Shown: positions 1 to 5,683 of the stretch, in pieces
Layout of the letters: each line of letters starts with the position of its first letter
Position numbering within the stretch: the first letter of the stretch is position 1
Assembly (NCBI GenBank): GCA_036570145.1
Contig: DATCPJ010000129.1
Span: forward strand, 1-5,683
Reading direction: 5' to 3'
DNA length: 5,683 bases
Origin: UBA6019 sp036570145
GTDB lineage: Bacteria > Chloroflexota > Dormibacteria > Dormibacterales > Dormibacteraceae
Notes under the pieces: model-generated
What the model was told of the DNA's origin: nothing
Seen by the model: only the letters and a program-made list of their open reading frames with translations
Databases searched by the model: none
Program-made: the position numbers and the translations under genes

Positions 1-1048
1 GGCGCCAGGCGGTCAGCTCGGCGACGGGCGGCCAGTCGTCGAACTCCAGCAATTCGCGGCTCCCGCCGAGCTGAAGGCTGACCGGTGGGCGGTCGTCGGG
101 CTCCCCGCTATCGGCCAGCGTCCGATCCATCCACTCCAGCACCTCGCGCTGGACGAGGCCGTTCAGCGCTTGCGTGTGCTTCCAGGGACCGATGACGAGT
201 CGCGGCCGGCGGCCGAGCCTGCGCAGCTCAAGGTAGTCGGCGACCGTGTCCGGTAGAAAGATGTCGTACCAGCCACCGACCAGGTGGAACTCGGCGGTGC
301 TCGCTCCAAGGCCACCGCGGAAGTCGATCGGGTCCCAGAACGCGTCGCCCGGCTCTGAGTGCTCCAGCCAGTCCTGGTAGTGCTCGACCGTCCGTCCGAT
401 CGCCAGCCGGTCGAGGTCCACCAACGGAAGGTGATTCCACAAAGGTGCCAGGCGCCGGGCGGAGGTGACCATCGTCGTCAGGGCCGCGAGCCGCGACTTC
501 TCCTGGTTGGCGATCAAGAACGCCCAGCCGAGGCTGTCGGCGAGACTGAAGGCACCGCCACGGAAAGTTCGATCCTGGGTCCTCGACGTGCTGACCTCGA
601 TGGCCATCGAGCGGATCCGCACCGGAGGATCAGCGGCGATGGCCCACTGCGTGAAGCCGAGGTAGCTGCCGCCCTGGGTGCCCAGTCGGCCGTCAAACCA
701 ATCCTGGGCTGCGAGCCACTCGATCGTGGCGCGGCCGTCGACGGCTTCGTCGCGGACCGGGTAGAACCTGCCCGCCGAACCGAAGGTGCCGCGGCAGCTC
801 TGGAGCAGAACGTGGTAGCCCCGCTCCGCGAAGAGCCGGCCGTTGAGCAAGCCAAAGACGCCCGATCGTCCGTAGGGCGACCGAACCAGGATGGTGGGGA
901 AGGGTCCGGGCCCCACCGGTGCGTAGTGGTCGGCAAGCAGGACGGCACCGTCCGGCATCGGCACGTCAAGATCGCGATCCACCGCAACCCTGTTCCTCGC
1001 CGGAGGCAGACCCCAGGCCCGAGCGACGATTCGGCTGATTAGGCTCAT
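1..1048 (-). CDS. CocE/NonD-family (X-Pro dipeptidyl-peptidase-like) serine hydrolase, C-terminus cut by window edge
   Basis: I translated the minus strand from the ATG at 1048 and found 349 uninterrupted codons running off the left edge. The protein is an alpha/beta-hydrolase of the CocE/NonD (PepX S15) family, which hydrolyses ester or amide bonds; the true substrate cannot be read from sequence. An N-terminal MPDGAVLLAD strand (residues 31-40) and RSPYG (56-60) are followed by the nucleophile elbow GGSYLG, giving Ser128. GGWYDIF supplies the likely Asp262 and GPWKHTQ the likely His291, so the Ser-Asp-His triad is complete. From about residue 323 the sequence (LQLGGS, then FDDWPP) looks like the start of the C-terminal jelly-roll domain (PepX_C), most of which is missing. 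Family members are usually 550-600 residues, so roughly 200 or more lie outside. There is no signal peptide, so it is probably cytoplasmic. An in-frame ATG at 1069 is an alternative start, but 1048 sits just below a good promoter match. The gene is divergent from the purine operon. It uses more A/T-ending codons (TTT, CTT, GAT, AAT) than its neighbours. Confidence 0.9.
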   Translation of the reverse strand, partial: MSLISRIVARAWGLPPARNRVAVDRDLDVPMPDGAVLLADHYAPVGPGPFPTILVRSPYGRSGVFGLLNGRLFAERGYHVLLQSCRGTFGSAGRFYPVRDEAVDGRATIEWLAAQDWFDGRLGTQGGSYLGFTQWAIAADPPVRIRSMAIEVSTSRTQDRTFRGGAFSLADSLGWAFLIANQEKSRLAALTTMVTSARRLAPLWNHLPLVDLDRLAIGRTVEHYQDWLEHSEPGDAFWDPIDFRGGLGASTAEFHLVGGWYDIFLPDTVADYLELRRLGRRPRLVIGPWKHTQALNGLVQREVLEWMDRTLADSGEPDDRPPVSLQLGGSRELLEFDDWPPVAELTAWR

Positions 1049-1054
1049 GGCAGC

Positions 1055-1083
1055 ATTCTCGGATCTCATCCATCCGCTTGCAA
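1055..1083 (-). promoter_or_regulatory. Candidate near-leaderless promoter for the CocE-family gene
   Basis: On the minus strand TTGCAA (1078-1083) resembles a -35 box (4 of 6 matches to TTGACA). A 17-bp spacer separates it from GAGAAT (1055-1060), which has 4 of 6 matches to TATAAT. Only 6 nt lie between this -10 and the ATG at 1048, so transcription would begin at or beside the start codon, as in the leaderless mRNAs common in actinobacteria. No clear Shine-Dalgarno precedes the ATG, which agrees. The spacer holds a small inverted repeat, GGAT-CTC-ATCC (1061-1071). This is by-eye matching only. Confidence 0.45.
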
Positions 1084-1090
1084 ATCCGCT
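1072..1090. repeat. Perfect 7-bp direct repeat in the divergent control region, possible operator
   Basis: ATCCGCT occurs at 1072-1078 and again at 1084-1090, a 12-bp period with TGCAA between. The pair overlaps the candidate -35 box of the minus-strand CocE-family gene and lies about 50 bp upstream of the candidate -10 of the plus-strand operon. A regulator bound here could affect both promoters. No regulator gene is present in the window, and a 7-bp repeat can arise by chance. Confidence 0.4.
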
Positions 1091-1116
1091 GTGAGCGATG
1101 TTCGGTGACGAAGGAA

Positions 1117-1145
1117 TTCCGTCGCCCCGGCGGCTGTCCTACACT
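1117..1145 (+). promoter_or_regulatory. Candidate promoter for the five-gene purine operon
   Basis: TACACT at 1140-1145 fits the TAnnnT pattern of high-GC bacterial -10 boxes and lies 12 nt before the ATG at 1158, giving a predicted leader of only about 6 nt. Seventeen bp further upstream is TTCCGT (1117-1122), a poor -35 match. No Shine-Dalgarno precedes the 1158 ATG, consistent with a near-leaderless transcript. The -10 falls inside the extended reading frame that would start at ATG 1098, which argues against that longer start. Confidence 0.4.
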
Positions 1146-1157
1146 CGACCGCTAACC

Positions 1158-1814
1158 ATGGAAGTCCGCCGCGGCGGCTGCCGCGCCCACCTCGCCCTTC
1201 CCGAGAAGCCACTCGGACGCGGGGTCCTGGTGCTCCACGAAGCCTTCGGCCTCAACGACGACATCCGGCGGATCGCCGGGCGTTTTGCCGGGCAGGGTTA
1301 CGTCGCCGTCGCGCCCGCCCTCTTCGGCGGCCCGCGCTGCCTCGGTCGCACTCTTCGCGAGGAGGCGCGCGCGAAGGAGCTCGATGGCTGGCGTGACTGG
1401 ATGCGCGACGAGCACGGAGTCGAGCACGCCGGGATCATCGGCTTCTGCATGGGCGGAGGCTTCGCGCTCGGGCATGCCGCGACCGGTGCCGACTTCGACG
1501 CGGTCTCGGTGAACTACGGCATGGTCCCCTCCGGCGACCTCTCCCGGGTCTGCCCGGTGGTCGGGTCCTACGGCGAGCTGGACAAGATGTTCGTGCCCCA
1601 GGCCGCCCGGCTGGTCGAGCTTCTCGTGAAGGCGGGCGTGGAGCACGACGTCAAGGTCTACCCGGGGGCCGGCCACTCCTTCCTCAATCAACACGAGGGA
1701 TGGCAGAAGGCACTCGAGAAGCTGCCCAACCCGATGGCCGCCGGCTACCAGGAGGCCGCGGCCGAGGACGCCTGGGCGCGCATCTTCGCGTTCTTCGAAA
1801 AGCACGTGGCGTGA
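1158..1814 (+). CDS. Dienelactone hydrolase-family protein (Cys-Asp-His alpha/beta hydrolase)
   Basis: This 218-residue cytoplasmic alpha/beta-hydrolase belongs to the dienelactone hydrolase (carboxymethylenebutenolidase-like) family. VLVLHEAFGLND near the N-terminus contains Glu28, matching the conserved active-site glutamate of the family. GFCMGGGFAL gives Cys97 as nucleophile, GSYGELDKMF gives Asp142, and YPGAGHSFLN gives His173, so the triad is intact. The length is slightly short for the family (about 230-250) but nothing essential is missing. I chose ATG 1158 because the family motif order begins there and the candidate -10 box lies between it and the in-frame ATG at 1098. It is the first gene of the plus-strand operon. 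Its TGA overlaps the GTG of adenine deaminase by 4 nt, implying coupling. Classical members open dienelactones in chloroaromatic breakdown, but no aromatic-pathway gene is nearby. The physiological substrate is unknown and may be another ester or lactone. Confidence 0.9.
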   Translation: MEVRRGGCRAHLALPEKPLGRGVLVLHEAFGLNDDIRRIAGRFAGQGYVAVAPALFGGPRCLGRTLREEARAKELDGWRDWMRDEHGVEHAGIIGFCMGGGFALGHAATGADFDAVSVNYGMVPSGDLSRVCPVVGSYGELDKMFVPQAARLVELLVKAGVEHDVKVYPGAGHSFLNQHEGWQKALEKLPNPMAAGYQEAAAEDAWARIFAFFEKHVA

Positions 1815-3505
1815 CAGCACCGACTCCCCGCTGGATGGCGGTGGCCCGCGGGGACGAGCCCGCCGACGTGGTCGTCGCGGGCGGCAGGGTCCTCAGCGTG
1901 TTCACCCGGGAATGGCTCGAGGCAGACGTGGCGATCGTCGACGGCCACGTCGTCGGCGTCGCCCCGGGCTACCACGGCGCCGAGCGGATCGATGCCTCGG
2001 GCGCCTGGGTGACTCCCGGGCTCATCGATGCCCACATGCACCTGGAGTCCAGCAAGCTGATGGTCGACGAGTTCGCCCGGGCCGTGCTGCCGCAGGGGAC
2101 GACGGCGGTCGTCGCCGACCCGCACGAGCTGGCCAACGTCCTCGGCGTGGAGGGGATCAACTGGCTGCTCGACATCACCGAGAACCTGCCGCTGGACGTC
2201 TTCGTGATGGCCTCCTCCTGCGTGCCGGCCTCCGAGTTCGAGTCGCCCCGCGGTCCGGTCACGGTCGCGCAGCTGGCCGAGCTCCTGAAGCGCGACCGGG
2301 TCCTCGGGATCGCCGAGATGATGAACTTTCCGGGTGTGATCGGCGGCTCGCCGGCCGAGCTCGCCAAGGCTCTGCTGAGCGACTATGTCGACGGCCACGC
2401 ACCCGGCGTCCGGGGCAAGGCGCTCAACGCTTATCTCGCGGCCGGGATCCGCTCCGATCACGAGGCGACGACCTACGCCGAAGCGCTCGAGAAGCGGCGA
2501 CTCGGGATGGGAGTGATGCTCCGCGAGGCGTCGATCGCGCGCAACCTGGTCGACCTCCTGCCGCTGGTCAAGGAGTACGGGCCCGAGCACATCTGCTTCT
2601 GCACCGACGACCGGGAGCCGAACTTCATCGTCGAGGAGGGCCATATCAACCAGATGGTCAGGGTGGCGGTCGCCAACGGGATCCGGCCTGAGGACGCGCT
2701 CACCATGGCCACTCACAATGCGGCGCTCCAGCACGGCCTCCATCGCCTGGGTGCGATTGCTCCCGGCTACCAGGCCGACCTGCTGCTCTTCGACGAGCTG
2801 ACGACCTTCCGGCCGCGACTCGTGCTGAAGCGCGGCGGCCCGGTCGCCGAGGTCGCCGCGACGCCGGTACCCGAGTGGGTCACCCGCTCGATGAACGCTG
2901 CGCCCGTGTCGGCCGCCAGCTTCCGGGTGACCGGCGGCGGCCGGATGATCAACGTCATCCGTGTGATCCCCGGGCAGCTCTTGACCGGCGCCGAGCTCAT
3001 CGAGCCGTCGGTGCGCGGCTCGGAGCTGGTCGCCGACCCGGAGCGCGACCTCGTCAAGATCGCGGTCGTCGAGCGCCACCACGCCACCGGCCGGGTCGGC
3101 CTCGGGTTCGTCACCGACGTCGGGCTCAAGCGGGGCGCCTTCGCCTCGACGGTCGCCCACGATGCGCACAACATCGTCGTGCTCGGCGTCGACGACGCCG
3201 CCATGGCCGCCTGTGTCAGCCGGCTGGGCGAGATCGGCGGCGGCGTTGTCATCGTCGACGGTGACGGCGTGGCAGCGGAGCTGCCGCTGCCGGTCGCCGG
3301 GTTGATGAGCGACCGCCCGCTGCTCGAGGTCTATGAGCGGCTGACCCGGATGGAGGCGATCCTCAGAGCGATGGGGGTGACCCTCAAGTCGCCCTTCATG
3401 GCGATCAGCTTCCTGGCCCTCTCCGTCATCCCCGACCTCAAGCTGACCGACCGCGGCCTCGTCGACGTGAAGAACTTTCGCCTGCTGCCGCTGGAGGCAG
3501 GGTGA
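1811..3505 (+). CDS. ade: Adenine deaminase (EC 3.5.4.2)
   Basis: This metal-dependent amidohydrolase converts adenine to hypoxanthine plus ammonia in the cytoplasm. The 564-residue length fits the Ade family (about 570-600). After an N-terminal beta segment (VVVAGGRVLSVFT, AIVDGHVVGV) come the metal site DAHMHLESS (His75, His77), PHELANV (104-110) and GIAEMMN with Glu169, the likely bridging ligand that replaces a carboxylated lysine in this family. DGHAPG (His196), SDHE (His217) and CTDD (Asp265/266) follow. The Ade-specific C-terminal domain has STVAHDAHN (446-454), AELPLPVAGLMSD (489-501) and LKLTDRGLVDV (543-553). I chose GTG 1811, which overlaps the preceding stop in GTGA; an in-frame ATG at 1835 is possible but has no ribosome binding site. 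The frame is open upstream to 1700, but that part lies inside the hydrolase gene. The neighbours encode xanthine dehydrogenase subunits, which would oxidise the hypoxanthine product. Confidence 0.96.
   Translation: MTAPTPRWMAVARGDEPADVVVAGGRVLSVFTREWLEADVAIVDGHVVGVAPGYHGAERIDASGAWVTPGLIDAHMHLESSKLMVDEFARAVLPQGTTAVVADPHELANVLGVEGINWLLDITENLPLDVFVMASSCVPASEFESPRGPVTVAQLAELLKRDRVLGIAEMMNFPGVIGGSPAELAKALLSDYVDGHAPGVRGKALNAYLAAGIRSDHEATTYAEALEKRRLGMGVMLREASIARNLVDLLPLVKEYGPEHICFCTDDREPNFIVEEGHINQMVRVAVANGIRPEDALTMATHNAALQHGLHRLGAIAPGYQADLLLFDELTTFRPRLVLKRGGPVAEVAATPVPEWVTRSMNAAPVSAASFRVTGGGRMINVIRVIPGQLLTGAELIEPSVRGSELVADPERDLVKIAVVERHHATGRVGLGFVTDVGLKRGAFASTVAHDAHNIVVLGVDDAAMAACVSRLGEIGGGVVIVDGDGVAAELPLPVAGLMSDRPLLEVYERLTRMEAILRAMGVTLKSPFMAISFLALSVIPDLKLTDRGLVDVKNFRLLPLEAG
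3493..3497 (+). promoter_or_regulatory. Shine-Dalgarno GGAGG for the FAD-subunit gene
   Basis: GGAGG lies within the last codons of adenine deaminase, 4 nt before the GTG at 3502. It supports that GTG as the true start. It is the only clear Shine-Dalgarno among the operon's overlapping junctions; the others show no convincing match. Confidence 0.6.
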
Positions 3506-4341
3506 GGGTCACCATCGCCGGCAGCCTGGAGGAAGCGCTCGCCGATCCCGCCGCCACCTTCCTGGCCGGCGGCACCGACCTCATGGTCGGCATCAACTTC
3601 GGGCGCGACCGGCCCGAGCACGTGGTCTCCATCGGGCAGCTCGAGGAGCTGCAGCAGGTCGCGGTCGACGGCCGGCAGACGTTCGGGGGCGGCGTCACCT
3701 ACACCCGGATGCTGGAGGCACTGGGGGAGCGCAGCCCGGCGATGGTCCAGGCGGCGCGGACGATCGGTTCGCCACAGATCCGCAACGCGGGCACGATCGG
3801 AGGCAACCTGGGCACCTGCTCACCCGCCGGCGACACCCTGCCAGTCCTCGCCGCGCTCGACGCGACGATCCTGCTCCGCTCCGCCGGCGGGGATCGCAAA
3901 GTGCCCTTCTCCGCCTTCATGTTCGGGCCCCGCAAGTCGGAGCGAAGGGCGGGCGAGGTCGTCTACGCGGTCGAGTGGGAGGACGCGGGGCCGTCGCAGG
4001 TGTTCCTCAAGGCGGGCACCCGGAACGCGATGGTCATCGCCGTCGCCAACCTGGCGATGGTCGTCGACCGCACGCGAAAGGCGGTGCGGGTCGCGCTCGG
4101 CTCGGTCGGCCCGACCATCCTCCGCGCCGGCGCGGCCGAGGAGCTGGCGGCGGGCCTCTACGAGGAGTCGGGCTGGGACCGCCCGCTGCAGGCCTCCGAA
4201 GCCGCCACCGCCCGCTTCGGCGAGCTGGCAGCGGCCGCCGCCCAGCCGATCGACGACCAGCGCGGCAGCGCGCGTTACCGGCGCCACATCGTCGGGGTGA
4301 TGGCGCGGCGGGCCTTGGCCCGAACCGGCGCCCTGGCATGA
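3502..4341 (+). CDS. xdhB: FAD-binding subunit of a xanthine dehydrogenase-type molybdenum hydroxylase
   Basis: This is the middle (flavin) subunit of a three-subunit molybdenum hydroxylase, 279 residues long, as usual for a stand-alone FAD subunit. It passes electrons from the [2Fe-2S] subunit to NAD+ or another acceptor. AGGTDLM (22-28) and GTIGGNLG followed by PAGDTLPVL (97-104, 109-116) are the two FAD pyrophosphate-binding motifs. RGSARYRRH (254-262) is the typical C-terminal signature of the CO dehydrogenase flavoprotein C-terminal domain. AGGTDLM resembles xanthine dehydrogenase subunits more than CO dehydrogenase CoxM, which usually has AGGHSL. The N-terminus starts directly at the first strand, without the usual F-x-Y-x-x-P lead. 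The GTG start overlaps the ade stop (GTGA) and follows GGAGG. The symbol uses E. coli naming; other organisms call it pucC. Assignment to xanthine rather than another heterocycle rests on the purine neighbours. The molybdopterin subunit is not in the window. Confidence 0.9.
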   Translation: MRVTIAGSLEEALADPAATFLAGGTDLMVGINFGRDRPEHVVSIGQLEELQQVAVDGRQTFGGGVTYTRMLEALGERSPAMVQAARTIGSPQIRNAGTIGGNLGTCSPAGDTLPVLAALDATILLRSAGGDRKVPFSAFMFGPRKSERRAGEVVYAVEWEDAGPSQVFLKAGTRNAMVIAVANLAMVVDRTRKAVRVALGSVGPTILRAGAAEELAAGLYEESGWDRPLQASEAATARFGELAAAAAQPIDDQRGSARYRRHIVGVMARRALARTGALA

Positions 4342-4814
4342 GCCGGCTGATCCGCGTCAACCTCAACGGCGAGGAGCACGAGGCGGAGGCCTGGGAGGGC
4401 GAGTCGCTCCTCTACTTCCTGCGCGAGCGCCTCGGTCGTTTCGGCTCCAAGAACGCCTGCGAGCAAGGGGAATGCGGCTCCTGCTCCGTCCTCCTCGACG
4501 GCGTCCTTGTCTGCTCCTGCCTGGTCCTGGCGGCTGCCGCCGAGGGCTCGCGGGTGGTCTCGGTTGAAGGACTCGCCGGCGACCCCGTGGCAGCCGCGGT
4601 GCAGGCGGCGATGGTCAGCGCCGGCGGCGTCCAGTGCGGCTTCTGCACCCCGGGCTTCGTCGTGTCCATCTCCGACCTGCTCCGCCGCAACCCCGAGCCG
4701 GATGAGTTCCAGCTTCGGGAGGCGCTCAGCGGCAACCTCTGCCGCTGCACCGGCTACGTCCGGATCTTCGAGGCGGCCCTCGACGCCGCCAAGACCCTGC
4801 GGGCGGCCCGGTGA
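4338..4814 (+). CDS. xdhC: [2Fe-2S] iron-sulfur subunit of a xanthine dehydrogenase-type molybdenum hydroxylase
   Basis: This 158-residue small subunit carries both [2Fe-2S] clusters that relay electrons from the molybdenum centre to FAD. The N-terminal plant-ferredoxin-like domain has Cys41-x4-Cys46-x2-Cys49-x11-Cys61. The C-terminal helical domain has Cys100-x2-Cys103 in QCGFCTPG and Cys135-x-Cys137 in GNLCRCTGY. All eight ligands are present and the length matches the family (about 150-170). An additional Cys59 lies two residues before ligand Cys61. The ATG start overlaps the FAD-subunit stop as ATGA. The frame is open upstream to 3975, but that is a shadow inside the FAD-subunit gene. The symbol follows E. 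coli (XdhC as the Fe-S subunit; pucE in Bacillus) and must not be confused with the XdhC/CoxI cofactor-insertion protein. The same fold serves CO, nicotinate and aldehyde oxidoreductases; purine specificity is inferred from context. Confidence 0.93.
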   Translation: MSRLIRVNLNGEEHEAEAWEGESLLYFLRERLGRFGSKNACEQGECGSCSVLLDGVLVCSCLVLAAAAEGSRVVSVEGLAGDPVAAAVQAAMVSAGGVQCGFCTPGFVVSISDLLRRNPEPDEFQLREALSGNLCRCTGYVRIFEAALDAAKTLRAAR

Positions 4815-5683
4815 GCCTGGTCGTCCGCGCCGGTGTGCTGGTGACCGGTACCGGCATCCAGCTGGAGAGCGGCTGGCTGCGCAGCCGCCAGGGGGAGATC
4901 GTGGAGATCGGGACGGGGCCGGCGCCAGAGGCGGGCGAGACCCTCGACCTGCCCAACTGCGTGATGGTCGCCGGGCTCGTCAACACCCACGACCACATGT
5001 ACCAATGGGCGACCCGCGGCTATGCCTACAACGCGGGCCTCTTCGCCTGGTTGAAGGAGCTCTACCCGGTCTGGGCGAAGATCGACGCCGAGGTCGTCCA
5101 CACCGCCGCGCGGGCGGCGATCGGCCGCCTCCTCCTCGCCGGCTGCACGATGACGACCGACCACCACTACGTCTTTCCGGCCGGGCGGGCCGGCGTCTTC
5201 GAGGCGCTGGTCGCGGCCGGCGAAGAGCTCGGCATCCGCTTCCACCCCTGTCGCGGCTCGATGGACCTCGGTGAGTCGCAGGGCGGCCTGCCGCCCGACT
5301 CGGTGGTGGAGGGCATCGACGCGATCCTCGCCGAGACCGAGCGGGTGGTTACGAAGTACCACGATCCCGCGCCGGGATCGATGCTGCGGGTGGCGGTCGC
5401 CCCCTGCTCGCCCTTTTCGGTCACGCCGCGCTTGATGACCGAGTCTGCCGCCCTCGCGCGGCGGCTCGGCGTCCACCTTCACACGCACCTCGCCGAGACC
5501 GTCGACGAGGAGCGGTACTGCGTCGAGAAGTTCGGGCGGCGGCCGCTCGAGCTGCTCGAGGAATGGGGCTGGCTGGGCGGCGACGTCTGGCTGGCGCACG
5601 GCGTCCACTTCTCCGCCGCCGAGATCGCGGAGCTCGGCCGCACCCACACCGGGATCGCGCACTGCCCGTCCAGCAACATGCGC
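4811..5683 (+). CDS. 8-oxoguanine deaminase-like amidohydrolase (EC 3.5.4.32), C-terminus cut by window edge
   Basis: The visible 291 codons are open to the right edge; the family is about 440-460 residues. It belongs to the cog0402 amidohydrolases (guanine deaminase/SsnA/AtzB relatives) and closely resembles, from memory, Pseudomonas PA0142, which deaminates 8-oxoguanine to urate. Shared signatures include LVNTHDHMYQ (His60, His62 metal ligands), LFAWLKELYPVW (77-88), CTMTTDHHYVFP (112-123), CRGSMDLGE (147-155), APCSPFSVTP (197-206), HLHTHLAET (222-230: His226 metal, Glu229 catalytic), WLAHGVHF (260-267: His263) and HCPSSNMR at the edge. The last metal ligand, an Asp, lies beyond the window. 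The GTG start at 4811 overlaps the preceding stop as GTGA, with no clear Shine-Dalgarno. Older databases often label such proteins hydroxyatrazine hydrolases. Isocytosine or guanine deaminase activity is a less likely alternative. The product, urate, is also the end product of xanthine dehydrogenase. Confidence 0.88.
   Translation, partial: MSLVVRAGVLVTGTGIQLESGWLRSRQGEIVEIGTGPAPEAGETLDLPNCVMVAGLVNTHDHMYQWATRGYAYNAGLFAWLKELYPVWAKIDAEVVHTAARAAIGRLLLAGCTMTTDHHYVFPAGRAGVFEALVAAGEELGIRFHPCRGSMDLGESQGGLPPDSVVEGIDAILAETERVVTKYHDPAPGSMLRVAVAPCSPFSVTPRLMTESAALARRLGVHLHTHLAETVDEERYCVEKFGRRPLELLEEWGWLGGDVWLAHGVHFSAAEIAELGRTHTGIAHCPSSNMR

Noticed and set aside
359..1042. Plus-strand open frame of 227 codons opposite the CocE-family gene
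   Set aside because: It is the antisense shadow of a well-supported hydrolase with a complete catalytic triad on the minus strand.
1098..1157. Longer N-terminus (20 extra residues) for the dienelactone hydrolase-family gene
   Set aside because: The extension matches no family feature and contains the candidate -10 box. The family N-terminus begins naturally at ATG 1158.
1700..1810. Upstream extension of adenine deaminase from ATG 1700
   Set aside because: It would overlap the hydrolase gene by more than 100 nt and encodes Arg/Gly-rich shadow sequence. GTG 1811 gives the usual family length.
1912..2691. Plus-strand 259-codon frame inside ade
   Set aside because: An Arg/Gly/Ala/Pro-rich out-of-frame shadow, typical of GC-rich DNA, with no motif.
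1745..3169. Long minus-strand open frame (474 codons) opposite adenine deaminase
   Set aside because: It is an antisense shadow of ade, a result of GC-rich codon structure. Its composition (rich in Arg, Gly, Asp, Val, His) matches no family, while the plus-strand frame has clear adenine deaminase motifs throughout.
3975..4337. Upstream extension of the [2Fe-2S] subunit, suggesting a fusion
   Set aside because: The extra 121 codons are an out-of-frame shadow of the FAD-subunit gene. ATG 4338 gives a normal-length subunit.
4754..5662. Minus-strand open frame of 302 codons opposite the 8-oxoguanine deaminase
   Set aside because: It has no recognisable motif and low-complexity composition. The plus frame contains every expected amidohydrolase signature.
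1..5683. Search by eye for CRISPR arrays, insertion sequences, tRNA genes, toxin-antitoxin pairs or phage genes
   Set aside because: No repeat-spacer pattern, terminal inverted repeats, transposase motif or tRNA-like fold was seen. Coding sequence fills nearly the whole window.

Overview
The window is GC-rich (about 70% by eye). Its genes are tightly packed, use GTG starts often, and have candidate promoters that sit almost on top of the start codons. This suggests a high-GC bacterium, most plausibly an actinomycete-type lineage such as Actinomycetota/Thermoleophilia. That placement is inferred from composition and gene style only; no rRNA or other phylogenetic marker is present.

Layout. The left fifth (1-1048, minus strand) is the N-terminal two thirds of a CocE/NonD (X-Pro dipeptidyl-peptidase-like) serine hydrolase that runs off the left edge. 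A short divergent control region (1049-1157) follows. It holds candidate promoters in both directions and a perfect 7-bp direct repeat. From 1158 to the right edge, five plus-strand genes follow without any gap: a dienelactone hydrolase-family protein, adenine deaminase (ade), the FAD subunit of a xanthine dehydrogenase-type molybdenum hydroxylase, its [2Fe-2S] subunit, and an 8-oxoguanine deaminase-like amidohydrolase cut by the right edge. Each of the four junctions is a 4-nt start/stop overlap (GTGA, GTGA, ATGA, GTGA), so the five genes are very probably one translationally coupled operon.

How the genes fit together. Adenine deaminase converts adenine to hypoxanthine. A xanthine dehydrogenase built from the FAD and Fe-S subunits plus a molybdopterin subunit (not in the window, expected just downstream) would oxidise hypoxanthine to xanthine and then urate. 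8-oxoguanine deaminase makes urate directly from the oxidised base. The operon therefore looks like a purine-base catabolic unit in which normal and oxidatively damaged purines converge on urate. The dienelactone hydrolase-like gene at the head of the operon and the divergent CocE-family gene have no obvious place in that pathway. They are the least explained parts of the window.
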